Translations under genes and position numbers: made by a program | The notes under the pieces: model-generated | The model's input: the letters and a program-made list of their open reading frames with translations, nothing else | Database searches by the model: none | Told to the model about the DNA's origin: nothing | In this document: positions 16,666 through 23,682 of the stretch, in pieces | Numbering within the stretch: position 1 is the first letter of the stretch | Layout: each line of letters opens with the position of its first letter | Assembly: GCF_000015565.1 (NCBI RefSeq) | Contig: NC_008786.1 | Span: 4,514,501-4,578,500 of the forward strand | Reading direction: 5' to 3' | Source of the DNA: Verminephrobacter eiseniae EF01-2 | Lineage (GTDB): Bacteria > Pseudomonadota > Gammaproteobacteria > Burkholderiales > Burkholderiaceae_C | DNA: 64,000 bases

Positions 16666-16850
16666 GATGTGCCCAAGGCCCACAGGTTCAACGGCCGCGA
16701 GGACATGCAGCAGACCTTGCCGCGTTATGTGGCCCGGCACGACCACCCACTGCCGCAGTCGGCGCTGGGCCGCAAGACGCCTGTGCAGGCCATGAAGGAC
16801 GACTGGCGCCAGGAGCACCCGCCTCTGCTGCACGAGCGGCCATATCCCCC
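16666..16850 (+). pseudogene. IS481-type transposase, C-terminal fragment
   Basis: The segment reads GREDMQQTLPRYVARHDHPLPQSALGRKTPVQAMKDDW, the conserved end of an integrase-core transposase (compare the family's YN-QLPQSALG-KTPLQAMKDW). The N-terminal HTH and most of the DDE core are missing. The frame then runs on into the neighbouring RPPEG repeat. Confidence 0.75.
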
Positions 16851-16852
16851 GC

Positions 16853-16992
16853 CCGTTCGAGGCGCCGGCATGGGTGCCACGCGGCCGCCCGAAGGCGACG
16901 GTGCTCCAGTGCGCGCCGCGCCGAAGGCCCACCCCTTCCCGCCACGCTGGCAGCAACGCGCGCGGCAAAGTGCACAGATGTTTCAGGAATGA
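16853..16992 (+). repeat. Dispersed RPPEG/PKAHPFPP repeat with 40-codon ORF, copy 2
   Basis: It shares CCCGTTCGAGGCGCCGGCAT with the 3' end of dmfA2, then RPPEGDGAP and PKAHPFPPRWQQRARQSAQ. It lacks about 24 bases in the middle compared with copy 1. It follows the transposase fragment directly, which suggests transfer by duplication or recombination. Confidence 0.7.
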
Positions 16993-17083
16993 AATCAGAC
17001 ACTGCCGCACTGCGCTCGTCGCCGCAGCGGAACCAGGTTTCAAAGCCGCCGGATTTCAAGAAAACCGTCGGGAACGCGGGCCA

Positions 17084-18286
17084 TCACGCCTTGGCAGCGG
17101 TGAACGCTTGCGCCAGGTCGGCCAGCAGGTCGGCGGGCGCTTCCAGGCCGATGTGCAGCCGCACGACGGCGCCGCGCGCGCTCCAATCGGTCACGCTGCG
17201 CGCCGCGCGCATATGGGTCCACGCCACGAGGCTTTCGTAGCCGCCCCACGACGAGCCGCGCCCGAACAGCGACAGCGCATCGACGAAGCGCTCGACCGCC
17301 GCGTTCCCGATGCCGGGCTTGAACTCGAACGAGAGCAGCCCGTTGGTGCCTCGGCAATCGCGCTGCCAGATATCGTGGCCCGGGTGCCGTGGCAGCGCGG
17401 GGCAGAACACCGCCGCCACTTCGGGCCGCGCCTGGAGCCAGTGCGCCACTTCGAGCGCATGCCGCTCGTGCATCTGCAGCCGCGCCGAGAGCGTGCGCAT
17501 GCCGCGCAGCACCAGCCAGGCGTCGTCGGGGCTCACGGTCATGCCGAAGGCGTCGCAGCGTTCGTTCAGCGGCTGCCAGGCTTCGCGCGTGGTGGCGACG
17601 GTGCCCAGCATCACGTCGGAATGGCCCGAGAGGTATTTGGTGGCGGCCATCGTGGAGATATCCGCGCCCAATGCCAGGGGCCGGTACTGCACGCCCGACC
17701 CCCAGGTGTTGTCGGCCGCGAGCAGCGCGCCGCGCGCATGGGTGAGTGCGGCGAGCTTCGGCAGGTCGCACATCTCGTAGACCAGCGAGCCGGGGCATTC
17801 GGCATAGACGAGGCGCGTCGCCGGCTCGAACAGGTCCTCGATGCCGCTGCCGTCCGCCGCGAAAAAGCTGCTGCGGATGCCGTAGGGAGCGAGGAACGAA
17901 TGCGCGAGGTTGCGCGCCGGCTCGTACACGCTGTCGGACATCAGCACATGGTCGCCGGGCTTCAGGTACGACAGCAGCACCATGCCGATGGCCGCAAGGC
18001 CGGTCGGAAAGAGCCGCGTGCGGTACGCGCCTTCGAGCTCGCTGACTGCATCTTCGAGCGCGAAGGTGGTGGGCGTGCCGCGTGCGCCGTAGCTGAAGGC
18101 GCGCTCGTCGCTGCGGCGCGCGCGGGTGTCGCGCATGGCCGCCACACTGTCGAACAGCACGGTGCTGGCACGCACCAGCGGCGCGTTGACGGGCGTGCCG
18201 CCGAAATAGGCGGGGGATTTGCCGGTGCGCGTGAGCCGGGTATCGAGGGCTTGGGCAGCGGCGTCTTCTTTGTGCGGGTCGGACAT
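17084..18286 (-). CDS. Cys/Met metabolism PLP-dependent lyase (cystathionine beta-lyase-like)
   Basis: A protein of 400 residues with the gamma-family PLP fold: FSYGARGTPTTFALEDAVSELEG, the phosphate-binding FPTGLAAIGMVLLSYL, AADNTWGSGV, and the Schiff-base lysine in MAATKYLSGHSDVMLG. The C-terminal WGGYESLV matches MetC. AGGAG lies 7 bases before the ATG at 18286. MetC-like enzymes cleave C-S bonds, releasing homocysteine or H2S with pyruvate. It is the last gene of the putative sulfur operon, beyond the Bug receptor and one hairpin element. The exact thioether substrate is unknown. Confidence 0.88.
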   Translation of the reverse strand: MSDPHKEDAAAQALDTRLTRTGKSPAYFGGTPVNAPLVRASTVLFDSVAAMRDTRARRSDERAFSYGARGTPTTFALEDAVSELEGAYRTRLFPTGLAAIGMVLLSYLKPGDHVLMSDSVYEPARNLAHSFLAPYGIRSSFFAADGSGIEDLFEPATRLVYAECPGSLVYEMCDLPKLAALTHARGALLAADNTWGSGVQYRPLALGADISTMAATKYLSGHSDVMLGTVATTREAWQPLNERCDAFGMTVSPDDAWLVLRGMRTLSARLQMHERHALEVAHWLQARPEVAAVFCPALPRHPGHDIWQRDCRGTNGLLSFEFKPGIGNAAVERFVDALSLFGRGSSWGGYESLVAWTHMRAARSVTDWSARGAVVRLHIGLEAPADLLADLAQAFTAAKA

Positions 18287-18321
18287 GGTGATCTCCTGTC
18301 TGGCGTGGGCCAAGCCTCTAG

Positions 18322-18487
18322 TGTCGCGTCACCGATCAGATGTCGTAGGCTGCGCGCAGCCATCGGAGCGCAGCGCAAGGCGCAGCGCGCAGCCAATACA
18401 ACCATACCGAGCGTATTGGCAAGCGATGCAACGCCGCGATGCGCTTCGATGGCCAGCGCAGACAGACATCTGATCGGTGACGCGACA
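18322..18487. mobile_element. MITE-like hairpin element, copy D
   Basis: A 166-bp copy with 8 extra bases in the hairpin loop, flanked by perfect CTAG direct repeats (18318-18321, 18488-18491). It sits between the receptor gene and the lyase gene of the same transcription unit. Confidence 0.9.
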
Positions 18488-18497
18488 CTAGGGTGCG

Positions 18498-19508
18498 TCA
18501 ATCCGCCTTCGCGCCGGAGAGCTTGACGATGCGCGACCAGCGGTCGATGTCCTGCTTCAATTGCACAGCGAAGGCTTCGGAAGAATTCGCCACCACTTCG
18601 CTGCCGCCGTCGTTCACCAGTTTGGTCACCTCGGGCAGGTGCAGCGTGCGCACGATGGCTTCGTTCAGGTAGGCCACGCGCTCGGGCGGCGTGCCGGCCG
18701 GTGCGAAGAAGCCGTACCAGTCTTCGAAGCGCGCGCCGGCGTAGCCCAGTTCTTCGAGCGTCGGCACCTTGGCGAACACGCCGATGCGGCGCGGGCTGGT
18801 CACGGCGAGCACGCGCAGCTTGCCGCTCTGCACGAGGCCCGCGACCGAGGCCGTCGAGGTCACGAGCACATCGACCTGCCCACCGAGCAGGTCGGCGAGC
18901 GCGGGGCCGGCGCCCTTGTAGGGCACATGGGTCATGCCGATGCCGTTGTCCTTGGCGAGCACCACGCCCACGAGGTGCGAGAGCGTGCCGTTGCCCGGCG
19001 TCGCATAGGTCACCTTGCCGGGCGCGGCCCTGGCCTTCGCGGCGAGGTCGGCAAAACGCTTGAGCGCCGAGTTGGCATCGACCACGAGCGCGAGCGGCGC
19101 GGCGTTGATCTGCGTGATCGGCACGAAATTCTTCACCGGATCGAAGCCGGCCGAGGCGTAGAGCACGGGGTTCACCGCCATGATCGACACCTGCGAGGTG
19201 AGCACGGTATAGCCATCGGGCCTGGACTCGGCCACCGCCTTGGCGCCAATGTTGCCGCCGGCGCCGCCACGGTTGTCGACCACGGCGGCCTGGCCCATGA
19301 TTTCCGGCAGGCGCGTGGTGACCAGCCGCGCCGTCGCGTCGTTGCCGCCGCCGGGCGGGAAGGGCGAGATGAACTTCACCGTCTGCGAGGGAAAGCCGTT
19401 GCGCGCGGGCAGCGGGTCGGCCGATGCCGGCGGCAGGGCCAGCGCCGCGAGCCATGCGGCGGCAATGGCAAGACGAGCGAGGTGCGGAACACGGGAAGCA
19501 GACGACAT
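18498..19508 (-). CDS. Bug-family (TctC-like) periplasmic solute receptor
   Basis: A receptor of 336 residues. Residues 1-31 form a signal peptide (LARLAIAAAWLAALALPPASA). Bug motifs include FPSQTVKFISPFPPGGGNDATARL, VVDNRGGAGGNIGAKAVAESRPDGYT, HVPYKGAGPALADLLGGQV and DWYGFFAPAGTP. An AGGAG site precedes the ATG at 19508. The neighbours suggest that the ligand is an organosulfur carboxylate or sulfonate, but the sequence does not fix it. Confidence 0.92.
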   Translation of the reverse strand: MSSASRVPHLARLAIAAAWLAALALPPASADPLPARNGFPSQTVKFISPFPPGGGNDATARLVTTRLPEIMGQAAVVDNRGGAGGNIGAKAVAESRPDGYTVLTSQVSIMAVNPVLYASAGFDPVKNFVPITQINAAPLALVVDANSALKRFADLAAKARAAPGKVTYATPGNGTLSHLVGVVLAKDNGIGMTHVPYKGAGPALADLLGGQVDVLVTSTASVAGLVQSGKLRVLAVTSPRRIGVFAKVPTLEELGYAGARFEDWYGFFAPAGTPPERVAYLNEAIVRTLHLPEVTKLVNDGGSEVVANSSEAFAVQLKQDIDRWSRIVKLSGAKAD

Positions 19509-19569
19509 GGCAGAACTCCTGGAACAGGAACGGACAACGACGAGCGGAAAGAAAGCAGTGTCTGGCCAG

Positions 19570-19735
19570 TGTCGCGCCATCGGTCAAATGTCGCAGGCTG
19601 CGCGCCGCCATCGGAGCGCAGCGCAAGGCGCAGCGCGCAGCCAATACAAGCATACCGAGCGTATTGGCAAGCGCTGCAACGCCGCGCTGCGCTTCGATGG
19701 CCAGCGCAGACCGGCAGATGACCGATGACGCGACA
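19570..19735. mobile_element. MITE-like hairpin element, copy E
   Basis: This 166-bp copy has changed ends (TGTCGCGCCATCGG...) and the 8-base loop expansion also seen in copy D. The left flank is CCAG and the right CTAG. The next copy is inserted directly at the right flank, so the pair shares one CTAG. Confidence 0.85.
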
Positions 19736-19739
19736 CTAG

Positions 19740-19864
19740 TGTCGCGTCACGGATCAGATGTCGCAGGCTGCGCGCAGCCAATACCGAGCGTATTGGCAAG
19801 CGCTGCAACGCCGCGATGCGCTTCGATGGCCAGCGCAGACCGGCAGATGATCCGTGACGCGACA
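19740..19864. mobile_element. MITE-like hairpin element, copy F (internally deleted)
   Basis: A 125-bp copy that lacks part of one arm, flanked by CTAG at 19736-19739 and 19865-19868. The right CTAG supplies the TAG stop codon of the rhodanese gene on the minus strand. Confidence 0.9.
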
Positions 19865-21451
19865 CTAGGCGTGCGATGCGGCCGAGGGCAGCCTGAAAGC
19901 GGCGCGCTCCTGCGCATCGAGCTGCGCGACGAGGCCGGTCTCCCACGCGAGGTAGCGGCGCGCGGCCTCCTTGTTGCCGTCGTGCCGGTCGTGCACGAAG
20001 AACAGGTAGTCGATGCAGTCGGCGTCGGCGGGCAGCGCAGGCGTGGCCTGGAGAGGCAGGCCGGCGGCGCGCCATGCGGGCATGCCGCCTTCGAGCAGCA
20101 GCGGGGCATGGCCATCGAGTTCAGACATGGCGGCCCAGGCGGCCAGCGCGGCATCGTCGGCGACGAGCACGATCTGGCGCGTCTCGCCCTTCGTGTCGGC
20201 GGCCAGGCGCGGGCGGATCGACCAGCGGGCCTGCGGGATGTGGCCGGCGCGAAACTGCATGCTGCCGCGCACATCGATCGGTGCCACGCCGCCTTGCGCC
20301 AGTCTTGCAGACAGCGACTGCGCGTCGATGGTCTTCAGCGCAGGCGCGGTCGGCGCGGCGGCCGGTGCGAGCGACAGCCCGCTCGCCCGTCCGCCGTCGA
20401 GTCCGCCTTCGAGCACGCTCGCGTCGTGCCCCATCTGGCGCAGCCAGCTCGCGACGGTCGGCGCGCGCACGCCGTCGCTGTCGAACAGCACGAGCCGCGC
20501 GCCGCGCACGCCGAAGTACTGGTCGCCGGCCTGCAGCAGTTGACCGCCGGGCGTGTGCTGCGCGCCGGGCAGGCTGCGCACCGCGAACTCCTCGGGCGTG
20601 CGCACGTCGCAGAGGAACAGCGTGCGATCCGCCTGCGCAGCCCATTGCTGCACGGTCTTCGCCGTCACCGTAGGCACCCCGAAGCGTTCGGCCAGGGCCT
20701 TGGCCGCAGGCCGCAGGTCGGTGTTGCCGCTGTCGGGCGCATAGCGCTGCGTGCCGCCGTGCGCCAGCTTGTGATCGTTCAGGAACCAGCCCTGCGTGCC
20801 GTTCTCCAGCGCGTAGACCGGGTTGGGCAGGCCGAGGTTGATGAGCGTCTGCGCACCGATGATGCTGCGCGTGCGGCCCGCGCAGTTGATGACGATGGGC
20901 GTGCCGGTGTCGGGCACGAGCCGCCGCACGCGGTAGGCCAGTTCGCCGTTGGGGCAGCAGGTGGCGCCGGGGATGCTCATCTTGTGAAACTCGCTGACGG
21001 GACGGCCGTCGAGCACCACGACCTCGTTCTTGCGCGCGAGCATTCCGGCCAGTTCGTTGGCGCTGACACGGGGCGTGCGATAGGCCTCCTCGGCCAGTTC
21101 GCCGAAGGTCTTCGAGGGCAGGTTGACGCCGGCGAAGAGCCGGTAGCCCGCAGCCTCCCACGCGGGGGCGCCGCCTTGCAGCACATGCACGCCGGTGTAG
21201 CCCAACGCGGCGAGCCGCTCGGCCGAGCGCAGGGCCACGGCGGATGCGCCATCGTCATACGCAACCAGCCGCACGCTGCGGCGCGGCACGAGGCGCGGTG
21301 CATCGGCCTCGAGCCGGCTGAACGGCAGCGGGATGCCGTAGAACAGATGCGCCTGGCCGTACTGGCCATGCTCGCGCACGTCGAGCAGCGCGATTTCGCC
21401 GCCGTCGTGCAGCCAGGCTTTGAGGGTCTTCGGATCGATGTGAGAAGTCAT
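19865..21451 (-). CDS. Multi-domain rhodanese-like sulfurtransferase
   Basis: A protein of 528 residues with four rhodanese-like domains, starting near residues 8, 130, 265 and 375. Only the second has a catalytic-loop cysteine (VINCAGRTRS). The others read VAYDDGASA, LFDSDGVRA and VADDAALAA and are presumably structural or regulatory. Rhodaneses move sulfane sulfur from thiosulfate or persulfide donors. It lies 93 bases downstream of the thiol dioxygenase, suggesting that it handles persulfide or sulfite made from a thiol. Its stop is formed by the target CTAG of a hairpin element. Confidence 0.9.
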   Translation of the reverse strand: MTSHIDPKTLKAWLHDGGEIALLDVREHGQYGQAHLFYGIPLPFSRLEADAPRLVPRRSVRLVAYDDGASAVALRSAERLAALGYTGVHVLQGGAPAWEAAGYRLFAGVNLPSKTFGELAEEAYRTPRVSANELAGMLARKNEVVVLDGRPVSEFHKMSIPGATCCPNGELAYRVRRLVPDTGTPIVINCAGRTRSIIGAQTLINLGLPNPVYALENGTQGWFLNDHKLAHGGTQRYAPDSGNTDLRPAAKALAERFGVPTVTAKTVQQWAAQADRTLFLCDVRTPEEFAVRSLPGAQHTPGGQLLQAGDQYFGVRGARLVLFDSDGVRAPTVASWLRQMGHDASVLEGGLDGGRASGLSLAPAAAPTAPALKTIDAQSLSARLAQGGVAPIDVRGSMQFRAGHIPQARWSIRPRLAADTKGETRQIVLVADDAALAAWAAMSELDGHAPLLLEGGMPAWRAAGLPLQATPALPADADCIDYLFFVHDRHDGNKEAARRYLAWETGLVAQLDAQERAAFRLPSAASHA

Positions 21452-21544
21452 GGCGACGCGCCGTTGGGATGAACCAAGCCCTGCGAAGCCACGCCCGGCG
21501 CGGCCCGCATGAAGGAAGATGCATCGAAGGAAAGGGGTTGGCGG

Positions 21545-22135
21545 CTAACGGCGCGTCTGCACACCGATGTCCATCGTCTGGTACGTACCGGCGGCAAGAT
21601 CGTAGGCGATGCGCTGGTTCAGCGTTTCGAGCGCGCGGCCGTACATGTGCAGGTGGCGGATCACCTGCTCGCCCTGGATCTCGACCGAGTGGATGTCTTC
21701 GGGCATCAGCGCGATGCCCTTGCCCGGCGCGACGACGATCAGCGCCGTTTCTTCGAGCTTGCCCACGCCCGGCACGGAGCCATCGTCGGTGCGCGCGTAC
21801 ACGCGGTTGTGCTCGGCGCCTTCCACGGCGGCGATGCAGGCCCAGGTCGTGTGGTTGTGCGGCACGATCTTCTTGCCCGGGCGCATCACGTTCAGGTAGA
21901 GCGCGTAGCTCTGGTCCGGGTCTTCGGCGATCAGGTAGCGCGCCTGGTGCTCGCCGGCTTCGGGAGGCGGAAAGTCGGCGGCGCCCCAGTACCCGGTGTG
22001 GGCGGCCAGACCTTGCAGCGCATCGAGCACTGCATCGAGCCTGGCGCGGCTTGGTTCAGCGCCGCCGATGGCTTTTTTCATCTGGCCGATCGATGCCTCG
22101 ACCGCCTGGCGGCGTTGCTCGGATGGGGTGCTCAT
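21545..22135 (-). CDS. Cysteine dioxygenase-family thiol dioxygenase
   Basis: A cupin of 196 residues. The iron ligands are visible as HNH in [23 protein letters not shown] and a third His in [12 protein letters not shown]. Family members oxidise cysteine or 3-mercaptopropionate to the sulfinate. In bacteria the mercaptopropionate type often keeps this layout, so the substrate is open. GGAG precedes the ATG at 22135. It is the first gene of the minus-strand sulfur operon and diverges from the LysR gene. Confidence 0.88.
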   Translation of the reverse strand: MSTPSEQRRQAVEASIGQMKKAIGGAEPSRARLDAVLDALQGLAAHTGYWGAADFPPPEAGEHQARYLIAEDPDQSYALYLNVMRPGKKIVPHNHTTWACIAAVEGAEHNRVYARTDDGSVPGVGKLEETALIVVAPGKGIALMPEDIHSVEIQGEQVIRHLHMYGRALETLNQRIAYDLAAGTYQTMDIGVQTRR

Positions 22136-22222
22136 GCAGTTTCTCCAGTGGGGTTGCCTGTGGGGTGTGCCTTCACTGTAGTGCCGGCGGCGTGGCGCAA
22201 CCATTCAGGCGGCAGAAGAAAC

Positions 22223-22241
22223 ACATCAATAAAATTGATGT
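22223..22241. promoter_or_regulatory. 19-bp palindrome between the LysR gene and the sulfur operon
   Basis: ACATCAAT-AAA-ATTGATGT is a perfect inverted repeat with 8-base arms, in the T-N11-A style of LysR operators. Its last base touches the LysR ATG, and it lies 88 bases upstream of the dioxygenase start, so it could serve both autoregulation and operon control. Confidence 0.7.
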
Positions 22242-23120
22242 ATGCCCACGCTCGATCTCGAACTGCTGCGCTCGTTCGCGGCCGTCGTCAGCCACCACAG
22301 CTTTGCGGCGGCCGCCGTCCACCTGGGGCGCACGCAGTCGGCGATCACGCAGCAGATGCAGCGGCTGCAAGAGCAGATCGGGCATCCGCTCTTCGTCAAG
22401 CAAGGCCGCCAGAAGCGGCTGACCGAGCGCGGCGAACGGCTGCTCAACTATGCGCGGCACATGCTCGCGCTCAACGACGAGGCGCTGCGCAACCTCCGGC
22501 AGGGCCGGTTCGAAGGCAACCTGCGCATCGGCGCGCCGCACGATGTGGCCGAGACCCTGCTGCCGTCGTTGCTGGCCGAGGTGGCGCGCACTGCGCCGCT
22601 GCTGCAGTTGGACATCCACATCGGCCGCAGCCCCTACCTGATGACTTCGCTCGAAAGCGGCGAGGTCGACATGATCATCTCCAACCGCGCCGATCCGCAG
22701 TCGCAGTTCGAGGGCGTGGTGCTGCGCAACTCGCCCACCGTCTGGCTGTGCGCGGCCAGCTATGTGCACGACCCGGCGAAGCCGGTGCCGCTGATCATGG
22801 CGGACGGGCCGAGCATCTTCCGGCGCATCGGGCACGAGGCGCTCGACGCGGCGGGCGTGGCGTGGACGCCGCGGTACATGTCGTCGGGCCTGGTCGGCAT
22901 CAAGGCGGCGCTCAGGGCGGGCCTGGGCGTGACGGCGCGCGGTGTCGAGCAGTTGGATGCGGGGCTGAGGGTGCTGGACGCGAGCGACGGCATGCCCCGG
23001 CTGCCCGACCTGACGTACTACCTGTATGTGCGCAGCCGCGTGGTGAACCCGGTCACACGGCAGGTGTTCGAGACGCTCAAGCAACACCTGCGGCTGCCAC
23101 GGACCGACATGCCGGCCTGA
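22242..23120 (+). CDS. LysR-family transcriptional regulator
   Basis: A regulator of 292 residues. The N-terminal winged HTH is complete (DLELLRSFAAVVSHHSFAAAAVHLGRTQSAITQQMQRLQ), followed by a type-2 periplasmic-binding-like effector domain (from RIGAPHDVAETLLPSLL). It is transcribed divergently from the sulfur operon, the classical LysR arrangement. No ribosome site can be fitted between the palindrome and the ATG, so its mRNA may be leaderless. Confidence 0.9.
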   Translation: MPTLDLELLRSFAAVVSHHSFAAAAVHLGRTQSAITQQMQRLQEQIGHPLFVKQGRQKRLTERGERLLNYARHMLALNDEALRNLRQGRFEGNLRIGAPHDVAETLLPSLLAEVARTAPLLQLDIHIGRSPYLMTSLESGEVDMIISNRADPQSQFEGVVLRNSPTVWLCAASYVHDPAKPVPLIMADGPSIFRRIGHEALDAAGVAWTPRYMSSGLVGIKAALRAGLGVTARGVEQLDAGLRVLDASDGMPRLPDLTYYLYVRSRVVNPVTRQVFETLKQHLRLPRTDMPA

Positions 23121-23160
23121 AGCAGGGCGCTGTGGTTCATGCCTGAATCAGGACCGGCCA

Positions 23161-23406
23161 TCACCTCGAACGCTCGGCCTCGTTGGGCGCAATGCAGCGC
23201 TCACGCAACATGGCATCGCGCAGGATGGCGTCGATCCCCGTCTGGTAGCCCTTGGTCTGGTAGCCCTTGCCTTGGCTTTTGGGCCATGCCATGGCATCCG
23301 AACACTTCGCCAGGACTTGCGCAGAACCCCCCGCCGGCAGCGTGCTGGCCGTGATTTTCGGCACCCGGCCCGTGGTGCCGAATTTTGCGCAAACCCTGGC
23401 CCACAC
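23161..23406 (-). pseudogene. BrnA/CopG-type antitoxin remnant
   Basis: The frame contains PKSQGKGYQTKGYQTGIDAILRDAMLRE, which matches the antitoxin C-terminal ribbon-helix-helix (family form: KSQGKGYQTRINAILR-AM) except for a 12-base duplication giving GYQTK-GYQT. The N-terminus is not convincing and no BrnT toxin is adjacent, so it is probably dead. Confidence 0.5.
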
Positions 23407-23409
23407 ACT

Positions 23410-23604
23410 GGGGTGATGGGCTGCGCTTAGGCTATATTCCGCGCAGCGGGATTTGTTTCACCATTGTCACCAGTGCAAGCCGTTGCCCCCCCACCGGGCG
23501 GGCAACGAACATCGCTGACACCCTCGTCCGCCGTGGCCCTGGCCGCGAGCGGCGAATGAAACCCGAGCAAGCTCTTGCATCCATTGTGTCAAAAGGAAAG
23601 CGCC
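23410..23604 (+). promoter_or_regulatory. Conserved 5' leader of Ig-repeat gene 1
   Basis: The leader shares with the other Ig-gene leaders GCTATATTC, the ATTTGTTTCAC box, the ATCGCTGACACCCTCGTC block and a GGCCCTGGCC hairpin core. The promoter is probably near the TATATT, but no convincing -35 box could be placed. Confidence 0.6.
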
Positions 23605-23670
23605 GTGACCGCAGCCCTCCTGCCTGAATTCGGCGCATTCGGCGCACCAGCGCAATCCACATCCCATTGA
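23605..23670 (+). CDS. Leader peptide (uORF) of Ig-repeat gene 1
   Basis: A 21-codon frame starts with GTG behind AAAGGAAAG, reads MTAALLPEFGAFGAP, and stops 12 bases before the main ATG, just ahead of the second AAGGAAAG. Equivalent GTG uORFs with the same ribosome site precede three of the other four Ig genes, so translational coupling is likely. Confidence 0.55.
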   Translation: MTAALLPEFGAFGAPAQSTSH

Positions 23671-23682
23671 AAGGAAAGCCCC

